Assembly: GCA_030154185.1 (NCBI GenBank) | Contig: JASKKK010000008.1 | Location: 1 to 64,000, forward strand | Direction of reading: 5' to 3' | Source of the DNA: Desulfuromonadales bacterium | GTDB lineage: Bacteria > Desulfobacterota > Desulfuromonadia > Desulfuromonadales > Syntrophotaleaceae | Length of the DNA stretch: 64,000 nucleotides | Shown here: piece after piece, positions 1 through 9,339 of the stretch | Numbering within the stretch: position 1 is the first letter of the stretch | How the letters are laid out: each line of letters starts with the position of its first letter | The notes under the pieces: model-generated | Told to the model about the DNA's origin: nothing | Databases searched by the model: none | The model's input: the letters and a program-made list of their open reading frames with translations, nothing else | Made by a program: the position numbers and the translations under genes

Positions 1-932
1 ATACGGTTGATTTCTTCGGGGGGCAGGTCATCTCCAAGTCGATCCCGGCCGTTGTCGCTGCCCCACAGCTCGCCGGTTTCGGGATGGAAAGCCAGCCCGA
101 CACTGTTGCGCAGGCCGCTGGCAAATATGTCCGCCGAACCGCCCGTGGCCGGGATGCGTATGATCGCGGCACGTCGCGGATCATTCTCAAGGCAGACATT
201 GCAACTGGAACCGGCCGCCACCAAAAAGTCCCCGGTCGAGCCGATGACCACACTGCGGGTCCAGTGGCCGCCGCCGGCCGGAAGATCTGCGGACAGCACC
301 TCGCTATGATCCGCTTGCAGATTGCCATCCCGGTCGGACAGGCGCGTCAGACTGCCGTTTTCCGCAACGATCAGAGCGTTTCCATCAAAAGCCAGGCCGT
401 GGGGCAGGTCGAGGTTGCGGGCAAATATTTCCTGTCGATCGGCCACACCGTCACGATTGCGGTCGGGAAGAACCACAATCACCCCGGAGCGCGGCAGGGA
501 AACATACAGATCGCCGGCGGGACTGAAGGTCAGCATCCGCGGTGTTTGAAGACCGTCGGCAAAGACAGATATTTTCAGTCCCGGGACGGCCTTCAGCGTC
601 TGTGGAAGATCGCCTGATGTTCTGGTCAACGCCTCCGGGATATTCAGTGATACCGGCACCAGAAACTCATCGCCGGCATCCGCCGGATCGGTCCCGGGAG
701 GCCAGATGGCGAAAGTCAAGGGCCATGCGGCAAGGATGGCCGCGGTGCACTCAGCCAATGCCCAGCGCCAGCCCGAATAACGTGTCACGGCCATCCATGT
801 CAAGATAACCAGGACAATCGGCAGCAGGGCATACCAGGTTGCAGGCGGCGGCGCAAGATACAGCGTCCGGGTCAGCAGCCAGGCGGTCAAAAAAGCCACA
901 AAGCCGAGAAGGATCGAAACGATGCGCAGCAT
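1..932 (-). CDS. Membrane-anchored sorbosone dehydrogenase-like (beta-propeller) protein, 3' end cut by window
   Basis: Reading the minus strand from ATG 932-930, preceded by a good GGAGG six bases upstream, gives an open frame that runs off the left edge (310 codons seen). The N-terminus has two or three hydrophobic segments within the first ~80 residues (it begins MLRIVSILLGFVAFLTAWLL). After a linker comes a propeller-like region with motifs such as LPHGLAFDGNALIVAENG, GLRNSVGLAFHPETGELWGSDN and GRDRLGDDLPPEEIN. These are characteristic of the PQQ-dependent sugar / L-sorbosone dehydrogenase family (NHL-like propeller). The propeller probably faces the periplasm behind the membrane anchor. 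The substrate cannot be told from sequence, and many members of this family are uncharacterised. The C-terminus lies outside the window. It is divergent from ppc. Confidence 0.82.
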   Translation of the reverse strand, partial: MLRIVSILLGFVAFLTAWLLTRTLYLAPPPATWYALLPIVLVILTWMAVTRYSGWRWALAECTAAILAAWPLTFAIWPPGTDPADAGDEFLVPVSLNIPEALTRTSGDLPQTLKAVPGLKISVFADGLQTPRMLTFSPAGDLYVSLPRSGVIVVLPDRNRDGVADRQEIFARNLDLPHGLAFDGNALIVAENGSLTRLSDRDGNLQADHSEVLSADLPAGGGHWTRSVVIGSTGDFLVAAGSSCNVCLENDPRRAAIIRIPATGGSADIFASGLRNSVGLAFHPETGELWGSDNGRDRLGDDLPPEEINR

Positions 933-1146
933 GGCATTCCTCCCGCAGTTTTGAAACCTATGCAAAGCTTAGCACAGTTCGCGGCCCATGATGGCGGCCA
1001 GGATGCGTACCCGACAGCGACCCGCCCTGATCCTTTATGAGTAAACGGCGGCAATCAACTTGAAGCCGTCTGTCGAGCGGTTAGAATATTCAGAGAACAA
1101 CCTCACCATCAGGCCTCGATTCGGCCGCAATCCGTGGAAGGCGACC

Positions 1147-3903
1147 ATGCAGGAATTGTACTGGAATGTCGATAACCCTCTGGCCAGGCTGGCCGAATTG
1201 ACCAGCTTTACCGGCGATCTCTGGGAAAGGCCCCTGCGGCGCGACGTACGCTCTCTCGGTAAACTTCTCGGAGAGGTGATCAGGGAGCAGGCCGGGGGTT
1301 CCATCTTTGCGCTGGAGGAGGAGTTGCGCAATGACGCCATCGCTCATCGGCGCCGGCTTTATCTTGCCGAGTCCGCGGCGCAATTCTGGCAGGACGACGT
1401 CCAGTTGCAGACGGCAGCCGAGCTGATCCGAAATCTTTCCCTGGCCGATGCCGGTCAGATCGTCAAGGCTTTTTCCACTTTTTTCGAACTGGTCAACCTG
1501 GCGGAAACCCAACATCGCAAACGGCGCCTGCGGGCAGTGCGGCTAGCGAGCGATATGGCGGACAAACCAGGGTCCTTACGCGGAACGCTGTTGCGGTTGC
1601 GGGATCGGGGCATCACCTCTGCGCAGCTCCTGGAGGCTCTGCGGAATATCGAGGTGATTCCGGTGTTTACCGCTCATCCCACCGAGGTTGCGCGCCGGGT
1701 GACCCGCACCAAGCGGCAGCGCATCGCCTCGGCTCTGGAGCAGCTCAATCGTCCGCTGTTGGTCAGCAGCGAGGCCGGTTTGCATCAACGCACGATACTG
1801 TGTGAAATCACCGCGTTCTGGCAGACCGAGGAGATAAGGAGACATCATCCCACGGTCGAAAACGAAATCGACATGGGACTGGACCATTACCTGCCTTTTC
1901 TGATTCCGGCTCTCAACGACTTTTATCCTGACCTGGCCGCGGCATTCGAGGAGGTGTTCGGATCGCGGTTGGTCCCCGGGGACCTGCCGACGGTGGTACG
2001 TTTCGGTTCCTGGATCGGCGGCGATCGTGACGGCAATCCCTCGGTTTCCCCGGCTTCGACGCGTACTGCCCTGTCGCGGGCCCATACGGTTATTCTGGAC
2101 AGTTACCTGCAGGATGTTTCGATACTGACCGAACTGCTCACACCTTCCGGCTGTCGGGTGCCGACCTCGACGGCCTTCCGGCAGGCCTTGCACCACTATC
2201 GGCAAACCATGCGCCGGGCGGTACCCAGAATGGCGGCCTGCCCGGAATGCGAACTCTATCGGCAATTCATGACCGTGGTGGCTTATCGTCTCGAATGTGC
2301 CCGCAATGCTCCGGATCATCCCGATGCGTATCCGTCGCCCGGGGCGTTCAAAGCGGATCTGGAAGTGGTCCGGGGCAGTCTGGAACATCACCGGGCCAAC
2401 CTCCTGGCGCATGAATATGTCGATCCGCTGCTGCACAAACTGGAGGCCTTCGGTTTTCATCTGCATACTCTCGACATACGTCAACATGCCCGCATGCACA
2501 GGGAGGCTGAGAAGGCCCTGGAAAGCGTCGGAGCAGAAAACAACGGGGCGTCTGCAACGGTCATGGATACGCTGCAATGCGTCGCTGCGCTGAAAAAGGA
2601 ATTTGTTCCGGAGGCGATCAGCCGTTACGTCATCAGCGGCACGGAAAGTGCCGAAGATGTGGAACGCTGGTTGCGGCTGGCGACCAGGGCCGGAATCGGG
2701 GTGGCGGCCGATGAAGACAATGGCGATCCGGGCCTCATGCCGGTGCCGCTGTTTGAGTCCATCGAGGATTTGCGCAATGCGCCGGAAATCTGTCGCCGCT
2801 TGTGGACCGACCCCTTCTATCGGACGTTGCTTGACAGCTGGGGACGTCGACAGGAGGTCATGCTCGGCTATTCCGACTCCAACAAGGACGGCGGCATGTT
2901 CACCAGCACCTGGGAAATCCACAAGGCGCAGCGCCATCTGCACGAGGTGGCGCGTCAGTGCAATGTGGTCCTGCGCCTGTTCCATGGCCGGGGCGGTACG
3001 GTCGGCCGCGGGGGCGGTCCCACCCATCGTGCTATTCTCAGTCAACCGGGGGGAGCTTTTTCCGGTTCCCTTAAAATCACCGAGCAGGGCGAGGTGATTA
3101 ACTGGAAATACGCCGATGCCGACCTGGCACGGCGTAATCTCGAATTGATGGTTGCGGCCAGCCTGGAGAGCCTGCTGTGCCCGGAGTACAGCGATACTAC
3201 GGCCAAGCCCGTCTGGAATGCCGCCCTTGAAGAAATGTCGGAAACGGCGAGAGCGTTTTACCGGCGGCATATCGCCGAAAATCCCGATCTCGTGACCTAT
3301 TTCGAACAGGCCACACCGGTGCTCGAATTCGAACTCGCCAAGATCGGGTCGCGGCCGTCCCGGCGCAAGGCCGCCGGTGGGCTGGAAGATTTGCGGGCCA
3401 TTCCCTGGGGATTCGGATGGATACAGAGCCGCCATGTGCTGCCAGGCTGGTTCGGCGTCGGATACGCCCTCTCGAAATATGCCGAAAAAGGTGAGGCGGC
3501 CAGACGCCTGTTGTCCGGGATGATGGAGGACTGTCCGTTTTTTGCCGATTTGATCCGCAACGTGGAACTGGCCCTGACCAAAGTCGATCTGCCCATAGCC
3601 CGGCGCTATGCGGAACTGGTGACGGAGGCGGCGGTTCGGGAGCGTTTTTTCAATCTGGTCGTCGAGGAACATCGGCGCACCCTTGCATCGGTGCTCGAAG
3701 TAACCGGGCAGACCCGGTTGTTGGAGCACGAACCAAGCCTGGCCCGTTCCCTGCGGTTGCGCACCCCCTATGTCGATCCGCTGAGCCTGATGCAGATCGA
3801 ATTGTTGCGACGCAAACGTGCCGGCGAGGAGAGCGACGAACTCAACTATCTGTTGGCCGCCACGATCCACGGCATCGCCGCGGGGCTGCGGAATACGGGA
3901 TAA
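1147..3903 (+). CDS. ppc: Phosphoenolpyruvate carboxylase
   Basis: Carboxylates PEP with bicarbonate to oxaloacetate, the anaplerotic supply of C4 acids in the cytoplasm. Family signatures are clear: FTAHPTEVARR with the catalytic His (~residue 175), GSWIGGDRDGNP, HTLDIRQHA, MLGYSDSNKDGG, the glycine-rich LFHGRGGTVGRGGGP, and the C-terminal IPWGFGWIQSRHVLPGWFGVG. I chose ATG 1147 because GGAAGG lies six bases before it and 918 residues fits the family. An in-frame TTG at 1060 would add 29 residues with no ribosome-binding site. It is transcribed alone, with a small ORF and a sirtuin gene downstream on the same strand. Confidence 0.96.
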   Translation: MQELYWNVDNPLARLAELTSFTGDLWERPLRRDVRSLGKLLGEVIREQAGGSIFALEEELRNDAIAHRRRLYLAESAAQFWQDDVQLQTAAELIRNLSLADAGQIVKAFSTFFELVNLAETQHRKRRLRAVRLASDMADKPGSLRGTLLRLRDRGITSAQLLEALRNIEVIPVFTAHPTEVARRVTRTKRQRIASALEQLNRPLLVSSEAGLHQRTILCEITAFWQTEEIRRHHPTVENEIDMGLDHYLPFLIPALNDFYPDLAAAFEEVFGSRLVPGDLPTVVRFGSWIGGDRDGNPSVSPASTRTALSRAHTVILDSYLQDVSILTELLTPSGCRVPTSTAFRQALHHYRQTMRRAVPRMAACPECELYRQFMTVVAYRLECARNAPDHPDAYPSPGAFKADLEVVRGSLEHHRANLLAHEYVDPLLHKLEAFGFHLHTLDIRQHARMHREAEKALESVGAENNGASATVMDTLQCVAALKKEFVPEAISRYVISGTESAEDVERWLRLATRAGIGVAADEDNGDPGLMPVPLFESIEDLRNAPEICRRLWTDPFYRTLLDSWGRRQEVMLGYSDSNKDGGMFTSTWEIHKAQRHLHEVARQCNVVLRLFHGRGGTVGRGGGPTHRAILSQPGGAFSGSLKITEQGEVINWKYADADLARRNLELMVAASLESLLCPEYSDTTAKPVWNAALEEMSETARAFYRRHIAENPDLVTYFEQATPVLEFELAKIGSRPSRRKAAGGLEDLRAIPWGFGWIQSRHVLPGWFGVGYALSKYAEKGEAARRLLSGMMEDCPFFADLIRNVELALTKVDLPIARRYAELVTEAAVRERFFNLVVEEHRRTLASVLEVTGQTRLLEHEPSLARSLRLRTPYVDPLSLMQIELLRRKRAGEESDELNYLLAATIHGIAAGLRNTG

Positions 3904-3973
3904 ACAGAGGCGAGTGACGGGGCTGAGAGCCTCGTTTGCCGGCAGTGACATTCCGGATAGGGGAGGTGCCTCC

Positions 3974-4144
3974 ATGAAAGCCAATGAAACAAGGGATGAA
4001 AACAACAAACGTATTGAAATTTTGAAATCCGAAGTTCAAAATGCATTGGCCTGCAACCGGCCCTACTATTGGAGCTGGTACCGAACTGTTTTCGACAAAA
4101 CCGTTCCTCCGGACAAAGCGAGGGTAAACACTCCATCCCTATAA
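3974..4144 (+). CDS. Small hypothetical protein (56 aa)
   Basis: ATG 3974 is preceded by a strong GGGAGGTG at about six bases and opens a 56-codon frame beginning MKANETRDENNKRIEILKSEV. The N-terminal half is charged and helical-looking; the C-terminal half is aromatic (RPYYWSWYRTVF). No family is recognised. It lies between ppc and the sirtuin gene, 62 bases before the latter, and could be a leader-like small protein in the same transcript. The evidence is only the ribosome-binding site and position, so it may not be real. Confidence 0.4.
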   Translation: MKANETRDENNKRIEILKSEVQNALACNRPYYWSWYRTVFDKTVPPDKARVNTPSL

Positions 4145-4206
4145 CGGGGTGGGGCAACTTCCGAAGTGCCGTATCGTGGAGTCCGTTTTTTGCCCTGACG
4201 TCTATT

Positions 4207-5013
4207 ATGACCATATACGACTCCAAGATACTCGAACCCGCCCGTTGCGCGGACATGATTCAGAAGGCATGTCGCGTGGTCGCCCTTACCGGCGCGGGAA
4301 TTTCCACGGCGGCGGGCATTCCCGATTTTCGCGGTCCGCGAGGCCTCTACGTCACACGGCGATACGATCCCGAAAAAGTTTTCGATATCGACTGGTTCCA
4401 TCGCGAGCCCTGTTATTTCTATGAGTTCGCACGGGATTTCGTGGCCACGGTCAAGAACATCCGTCCGACCTTCACCCACCGATTTCTGGCAGGCCTGGAA
4501 AAAGTCGGCAAGCTGACCGGGCTGATCACGCAGAATATCGATATGCTGCACCAGTTGGCCGGCAACCGCAAGGTCATCGATCTCCATGGTTCCTATCGCT
4601 CTGCGCGCTGCCCCTCCTGCGATAGAATATACGAAGACCTTACCTACGCGTGGTGGGATGATGTCATGTCCGGCAGTCCCGCGCCCCCTGTCGCCTGTTG
4701 CCCTGCCTGCAACAGCGTACTAAAGCCCGATATCGTCTTTTTCGGCGAACTGGTGCATGGTTTTGAGGAGGCTGAGCAGATGATCGCCCGATGCGACCTG
4801 TTGCTGGTGCTGGGTTCATCTCTCAAGGTTACGCCCGCCTCTTTTCTTCCCTATCAGACCGAGGCCACCACGGTTGTCGTGAATCGGGGCGCGGTGATGC
4901 TTCCCGACGCACCTCACCGGTTTTTTGTGGACGGCGATCTCAACGCTTATTTTGCAGAAGTGGTAAAACATCTGGAAATAACATTGCCAGAGCCGGCCGA
5001 CACCTCTGGCTGA
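4207..5013 (+). CDS. NAD-dependent protein deacylase (SIR2/sirtuin)
   Basis: Removes acyl groups from lysine side chains using NAD+. The 268-residue product has the sirtuin motifs in order: TGAGIS and GIPDFRG (NAD binding), TQNID, LHGS with the catalytic His, and two Cys pairs (CPSC and CPAC) for the structural zinc. LKPDIVFFGE and LGSSLKVTPA follow. The start ATG 4207 is chosen because it begins just before the conserved core; its ribosome-binding site is weak. A TTG 46 codons upstream is possible but would overlap the small ORF. Acyl specificity is not predicted. Confidence 0.93.
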   Translation: MTIYDSKILEPARCADMIQKACRVVALTGAGISTAAGIPDFRGPRGLYVTRRYDPEKVFDIDWFHREPCYFYEFARDFVATVKNIRPTFTHRFLAGLEKVGKLTGLITQNIDMLHQLAGNRKVIDLHGSYRSARCPSCDRIYEDLTYAWWDDVMSGSPAPPVACCPACNSVLKPDIVFFGELVHGFEEAEQMIARCDLLLVLGSSLKVTPASFLPYQTEATTVVVNRGAVMLPDAPHRFFVDGDLNAYFAEVVKHLEITLPEPADTSG

Positions 5014-5122
5014 ATCTCCGGCTGGATGGCATGCGGCAGGTTCCGAATCCTCTTCTCCCCCTGCGGTGCTCTTTGCGGCCCCCTGATAGGATTTCGGGAA
5101 TATCAGGATTTCCGGTCGCCGG

Positions 5123-5275
5123 TTATTTGATGCCGAAAGTGACGCGGTGCCCCTCTCCGGGCGTTTTCGGCGAATTCACGCTGATACGGCTTTCCAATTC
5201 CGGACGCAATGCGATAAAAACCTCCCGCAGGTTGCGGATCGTTTCGATATGCCGATTATCGTGTCTTTTTTGGAA
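5123..5275 (-). pseudogene. Possible remnant of a protein C-terminus
   Basis: On the minus strand an open frame of about 50 codons, bounded upstream by a stop and without a plausible start, ends at TAA 5125-5123. Its translation looks protein-like (HIETIRNLREVFIALRPEL, then SRISVNSPKTPGEGHRVTFGIK with the run interrupted here only for length). It sits in an otherwise gene-free stretch between the sirtuin and FmdB-like genes. I read it as the tail of a decayed gene. Chance open frame is a real alternative. Confidence 0.3.
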
Positions 5276-5360
5276 TTAAATTGCCAGGTCCGTTTTTTCC
5301 GAATTAATTCGGTGGCCCGTCGGCGTTTATCCGAGAGAAGCAACGGGCGGTGTGTTGAAA

Positions 5361-5388
5361 TTGTCAGGCGCATTAGCTGCGTTAGAAT
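5361..5388 (+). promoter_or_regulatory. Sigma-70-type promoter for the FmdB-like gene
   Basis: TTGTCA (5361-5366), a 16-base spacer and TAGAAT (5383-5388) lie about 40 bases before the zinc-ribbon ORF. The elements match the consensus well, but this is prediction only. Confidence 0.5.
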
Positions 5389-5426
5389 GAGGTCAGAGGA
5401 TCAGAATTTCTCTACAGGAGCATGCC

Positions 5427-5591
5427 ATGCCGACTTATGAATACCTCTGCCGGAAATGCCATAAGGTGTTTTCAGTGGTTATGACGATGGCGGCACACGA
5501 TCACGCCAAAATCCATTGTCCGAACTGCAACAGTACCGAAGTAGTTCAGCAATATTCGGTTTTTTTCGCTAAAACCAGTAAGAAAAGTTGA
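5427..5591 (+). CDS. FmdB-family zinc-ribbon small protein (54 aa)
   Basis: ATG 5427 follows AGGAG and opens a 54-residue frame that begins MPTYEYLCRKCHKVF. It has two CxxC pairs (CRKC and CPNC) typical of the FmdB/CxxC_CxxC_SSSS putative regulatory zinc-ribbon family. The usual serine-rich tail is reduced to a short Lys/Ser end. Functions of this family are largely unknown; the name comes from an association with formamidase genes. It is convergent with the next gene. Too short for many gene callers. Confidence 0.88.
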   Translation: MPTYEYLCRKCHKVFSVVMTMAAHDHAKIHCPNCNSTEVVQQYSVFFAKTSKKS

Positions 5592-5621
5592 ATGCGGGCT
5601 CTGGGATGTCGTTGCTGTGTT

Positions 5622-6110
5622 TCAGGTCCGGGCGAACTTTTGGTATAGCCGGGAGCGCATCTGGAAAAGATCGTCAACCTCCGCCAGGCCCTCATCGAAA
5701 AGATCGAGGGCTTCAGCGGTTCGGTCCGTTGAGTCGACCGCTTCGGTCATATCCAACGGGGTGTGCAGCGCCTCAACCTTTTCCAGTAAAATCAGGTCGG
5801 CATCCAGCAGCCGATCCTCGCTTTCCGGAGAGAGTTCTTCGGCGAGTTCTTTCCCTCTTTTGTCAGGGGACAGTTCAGCCTTGAGATAGGCCAGGGTTTT
5901 CAGACTATAACCGAATTTTTCCTGCAATGGGTCGGGCTCGGAGCGATTGACCATGATGTGGACCAGGCGGTCGCGCACTTTTTCCAGTTCGCCAGCCAGG
6001 TACTTGCGCATCTGCCAATCCGTCTCCGCAATATGTTGAGGGGCGTATCCGACAAAGCCGGTAATCTTTTCTGTGAGCTTCGATTTTTTGAATATGGGAT
6101 CAGGTTTCAC
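5622..6110 (-). CDS. Conserved-looking hypothetical protein (162 aa)
   Basis: The frame starts at GTG 6110, with GGAGG about eleven bases upstream, and encodes 162 residues. No signal peptide or membrane segment is visible. The C-terminal half is acidic and helical, rich in Leu, Glu and Asp (e.g. DADLILLEKVEALHTPLDM, EALDLFDEGLAEVDDLFQM), suggesting a coiled-coil or helical bundle. No family is recognised. It lies downstream of, and on the same strand as, the GGDEF gene, but 270 bases separate them, so co-transcription is uncertain. Confidence 0.65.
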   Translation of the reverse strand: MKPDPIFKKSKLTEKITGFVGYAPQHIAETDWQMRKYLAGELEKVRDRLVHIMVNRSEPDPLQEKFGYSLKTLAYLKAELSPDKRGKELAEELSPESEDRLLDADLILLEKVEALHTPLDMTEAVDSTDRTAEALDLFDEGLAEVDDLFQMRSRLYQKFART

Positions 6111-6380
6111 GGATACGGTATCCTCCGCAATCGTCTCAGCGCAGACCGTTTACCGAAGAGATGCCCGGCGGCGCAATATTCCACTTCGCATTTCCAAGAT
6201 AAAACTCGCGTCTTTTTTATAAACGATAGCAGGGCAAGGGGGACTGTAAAGCTGGCATGATCGATTTGTCGGCAGAGAATGATGGGAACCGGCGTCCACC
6301 GTTGACCTGACTTGAAAAAGTATGTCGAAGGACTTCCGCCCGTCCCCGGCAGATATCAAAATCACTTTTGAAAGGATGCG

Positions 6381-7793
6381 TTACGAAGACGTGCCGGCAC
6401 AACAGATGCGGTTTTTACCGGATTTTTTTGCTTGATACATGGCCTTGTCGGCGAGGTGCAGCAGTTCTCCGTAGGAAGTTACATTGTCGTTTTTATAAGT
6501 CGCCGTTCCGATACTGACCGTGACATTTTCCCCCTTCAGTTGTTGAATGGAAAGCTGTTTGATCAAAAGCAGAAGTCTTTCCGCAAGTTCATGGACAGAA
6601 GTCCTGCCGGTGTTCGGGAGGCATATGGCAAACTCTTCACCACCATAACGTGCCGGAATATCACTTTTTCGCGTAACCTGTTTGATGAGCCGGGCGATAT
6701 GGCGCAATACGATATCCCCGGTGATATGTCCATAACGATCATTTATTTTTTTAAAATCATCGATGTCGAAAAAAATGCATGACAATTCCAGGTTGTAGCG
6801 TTGGGCTCTCGAGAATTCCTCCTCCAGTCGCGAGTGGTAGTGCTGATGGTTGTAGAGCTTCGTCAGACTGTCCCGTACGGATAAATCTTCCAGCAGTTTC
6901 TTGTTTGTCTCCATCGACTCGAAAAGCATTGCATTCTCAAGGGCATTACCCGATATGCTGGCTATGATCTGACATAACTTGAAAATTCTGTCTGAGATGC
7001 CCCCCTTTAAAGGACATGCGGTTCGCAGAAAAAAGGTCCCGATAACGTTTTGTTTCTTGACAATCGGCACGACGAATATCGCGTTGTCAGAAAGGTTCTC
7101 AATATTTTTTCTTACCGGATCCATGAGGGGACTTTTGGTGATATCCTGCAAAACGACGGGGCGTTGGGTTGATAAAGCCTCTTCGATTTCCGGGTATTTT
7201 TTCAAATCGATTTTTATTTCCGTATTCTCCGGCAGATCGCTACTGGCTAATACCAGCAGATCGCCATAATCATTGATCCCGATAATGGAACATCTCGATA
7301 CGTCGATTGCTTCGATCAGTCTTTCAACAATGATGGATAGAATTCTTCTGGGATTTCTGGTGACTGAAATGGTTTCGGTCAATTCCAGCAACATGAGAAG
7401 ATCGTTCTTTGTAAGATCGGAATAATAATTTTTGGTGCGCAGATGGATTTCAATTCTTGAAACAAGATTGCTCGTGTTCAGCGGTTTGGTCATATAATCG
7501 TCCGCACCAGAATGCAGACCTCTCAAGATGGCTTCTTCCTGTTCTTTCGTGAACAATAAAATCAAAGGAGCCTGTTGTGTTCCCCCGGTGTTTTTCAGCC
7601 TGGGAAAAACATTCGGATCGTTATCGTCCAAGGTTTCCATATCTAAAATAACCAGGTCGGGGTGATGGATTCTGGCAAGTTCGATGGCTTGCTTTTCGGT
7701 TTCGGCTTCAATGACCAGGTATTCCGAGCTTAATGAATCTTTCAGTTGAATCCGAGAAAAATCCTGTTTATCGATAATGAGGATTTTTTTCAT
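6381..7793 (-). CDS. Response regulator-GAF-GGDEF diguanylate cyclase
   Basis: A 470-residue cytoplasmic protein. A receiver domain (~1-120) has the phospho-acceptor Asp in VILDME and a KP motif (MTKPL). A GAF domain follows (~125-295), then a GGDEF domain (~310-465). The active-site motif is GGEEF, which is normally catalytically competent, and RKSD five residues before it is a product-inhibition I-site (RxxD). It should make c-di-GMP in response to phosphorylation by an unlinked kinase; no histidine kinase is adjacent. The ATG at 7793 has only a weak ribosome-binding site. Confidence 0.93.
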   Translation of the reverse strand: MKKILIIDKQDFSRIQLKDSLSSEYLVIEAETEKQAIELARIHHPDLVILDMETLDDNDPNVFPRLKNTGGTQQAPLILLFTKEQEEAILRGLHSGADDYMTKPLNTSNLVSRIEIHLRTKNYYSDLTKNDLLMLLELTETISVTRNPRRILSIIVERLIEAIDVSRCSIIGINDYGDLLVLASSDLPENTEIKIDLKKYPEIEEALSTQRPVVLQDITKSPLMDPVRKNIENLSDNAIFVVPIVKKQNVIGTFFLRTACPLKGGISDRIFKLCQIIASISGNALENAMLFESMETNKKLLEDLSVRDSLTKLYNHQHYHSRLEEEFSRAQRYNLELSCIFFDIDDFKKINDRYGHITGDIVLRHIARLIKQVTRKSDIPARYGGEEFAICLPNTGRTSVHELAERLLLLIKQLSIQQLKGENVTVSIGTATYKNDNVTSYGELLHLADKAMYQAKKSGKNRICCAGTSS

Positions 7794-8386
7794 TTTAGAG
7801 CCATTTCTTTCCTGGGAAACTAAATTAAAAGAATGGAAAAGGTCTGTCTTAAAATCCTTTTTCCGGATGGACGCCCTCTTGCGTCAAGGATGGCGATCAC
7901 ATCGGTTTGGGTATCGCAGTCGTCAAATAAGAAAATATAAAATGCGCATTACCGATAATAACAACATGGGTCATAATGAAAAAATTTGCAAAAATGATTT
8001 TATCGGATTGTAACGTTTTTTATGATGAAAGACTATATGTATATTGCGTGACATGATTGTTGTGATTGTGCTCCGCAACAAGCAGGCCCGGAATGATGCG
8101 CTGCGGCGGTTGGGATGTTGCAAAGATTAAATTTACGCGGTCTCCGTTGTGCTTTTCCCGGGCATGTTGATTCCCAATGTATCGAAAGCCCTGATTATTG
8201 TCGATATCACGTTTCTGCAGTGGAGCGATTTACAAGGGTTTTTTATTTGGGAAAATTAATGTAAAATGCCGAAATCAAGATAAGTCTCTGGGTGTTCGGC
8301 GTCTGTTTGTTTGGGCTGGAAATATGGGGTCGGTTTTTTGCTGTTTTTTCGGGCATGGTCGTAAATCATCGGATATGTGAGGAAGC
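7794..8386. other. Gene-free intergenic stretch between divergent genes
   Basis: This stretch of about 590 bases separates the GGDEF gene (leftward) and the DUF89 gene (rightward) and is noticeably A/T-rich in parts. I see no convincing gene, tRNA or riboswitch. A/T-rich segments near 8220-8270 could hold the rightward promoter, but no clear -35/-10 pair could be fixed. Confidence 0.5.
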
Positions 8387-9319
8387 ATGTGTGCTGCAAA
8401 AAAGAGTGATAAACCTTTTGCCGGTGTCGCACCGGATTGTTTTTCTTGTGTCGTGAATCATGCTCTGTCGGCTTCTCGTTTTGCAGAGCTGAACGAAAAA
8501 CAGACAAGGAGAGTCGTCAGGGTCGCGGAGGCGGGGCTCGAGGAATCCAGGACCACCCCCCTCCTGGTTCAGCATATCGTGCGCCGTGTGGCGGATGCGA
8601 TCATCGCGGAGAAGGGCGAATCTTCGTCTTTCGACATTTATGCAGGGGTTAAGGAAAAATCGAATCGTTCAGCTCTCGATTATGCGGAAAGGCTTCAGGG
8701 TGACATTGATGCCAGTGCTTCACCGCTTGAAAAGGGGCTGCAGATTGCGGCCGCGGGAAACATTATCGATTTTGGAGCCAAGGATCATGCTACTCTGAAT
8801 CTGGACAAAGAACTTCGCTCCCTCTGCAACATTCCCTTCACGCGTTACGATTTTGAGACGTTCAGAAAATCTCTGAATGCAGCTTCGACGCTTCTTTACC
8901 TCTGCGACAACAGTGGAGAGATTGTTTTTGACAAGCTGTTTATAAAACTGCTGCAACGAGAGTATCCCGAGCTTCGAATTGTGGCGGCATTGCGCGATAA
9001 GCCTATCATCAACGATGCTACCCTTGCGGATGCCGAGGCGGTAGGACTTGACCGGCTTGTCACGACCCTTTCGAGCGGCAGTGTCTATCCCGGAACAGTC
9101 CTTTCCGAAACGACCGAAAAATTTCAGAACCTCTATGCCTGCGCCGATGTGGTCCTTTCGAAAGGGCAGGGGAATTTCGAGACATTGCTGCCGGTAGCGG
9201 ATCGCCGGGTCTTTTTCCTGTTGCGGATCAAATGCGACTATATGGCTGCTTTGTCTCAGGTGAAAAAGAACAGTCTGGTGCTTATGCAGGCCAATGCCGG
9301 GAAAAAAGTCTCATTGTGA
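8387..9319 (+). CDS. DUF89/ARMT1-like metal-dependent phosphatase family protein
   Basis: A 310-residue protein with the DUF89 signatures LCDNSGEIVFD (metal-binding Asp/Asn), ALRDKPIINDAT, SKGQGNFETL and LLRIKC. It starts with a Cys pair region (PDCFSC) typical of the archaeal/bacterial branch. Characterised DUF89 proteins are metal-dependent damage-control phosphatases acting on sugar phosphates and similar metabolites; the bacterial substrate is not known. The start ATG 8387 follows GAGGAAG. The next gene begins 20 bases downstream, so the two are likely co-transcribed. Confidence 0.88.
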   Translation: MCAAKKSDKPFAGVAPDCFSCVVNHALSASRFAELNEKQTRRVVRVAEAGLEESRTTPLLVQHIVRRVADAIIAEKGESSSFDIYAGVKEKSNRSALDYAERLQGDIDASASPLEKGLQIAAAGNIIDFGAKDHATLNLDKELRSLCNIPFTRYDFETFRKSLNAASTLLYLCDNSGEIVFDKLFIKLLQREYPELRIVAALRDKPIINDATLADAEAVGLDRLVTTLSSGSVYPGTVLSETTEKFQNLYACADVVLSKGQGNFETLLPVADRRVFFLLRIKCDYMAALSQVKKNSLVLMQANAGKKVSL

Positions 9320-9339
9320 CAACGAAACAGGAGGTGCCA

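Noticed and set aside
961-1034. GCAAAGCT segment considered as a c-di-GMP (GEMM) riboswitch
   Set aside because: The remaining conserved GEMM segments and helices are absent.
3903-3973. CTGAGA-like sequence reminiscent of a TPP riboswitch
   Set aside because: The rest of the TPP aptamer core is missing, and the downstream genes are not thiamine-related.
1576-4008. Long minus-strand open frame opposite ppc
   Set aside because: It is a shadow of the high-G+C ppc frame; no motifs, no ribosome-binding site.
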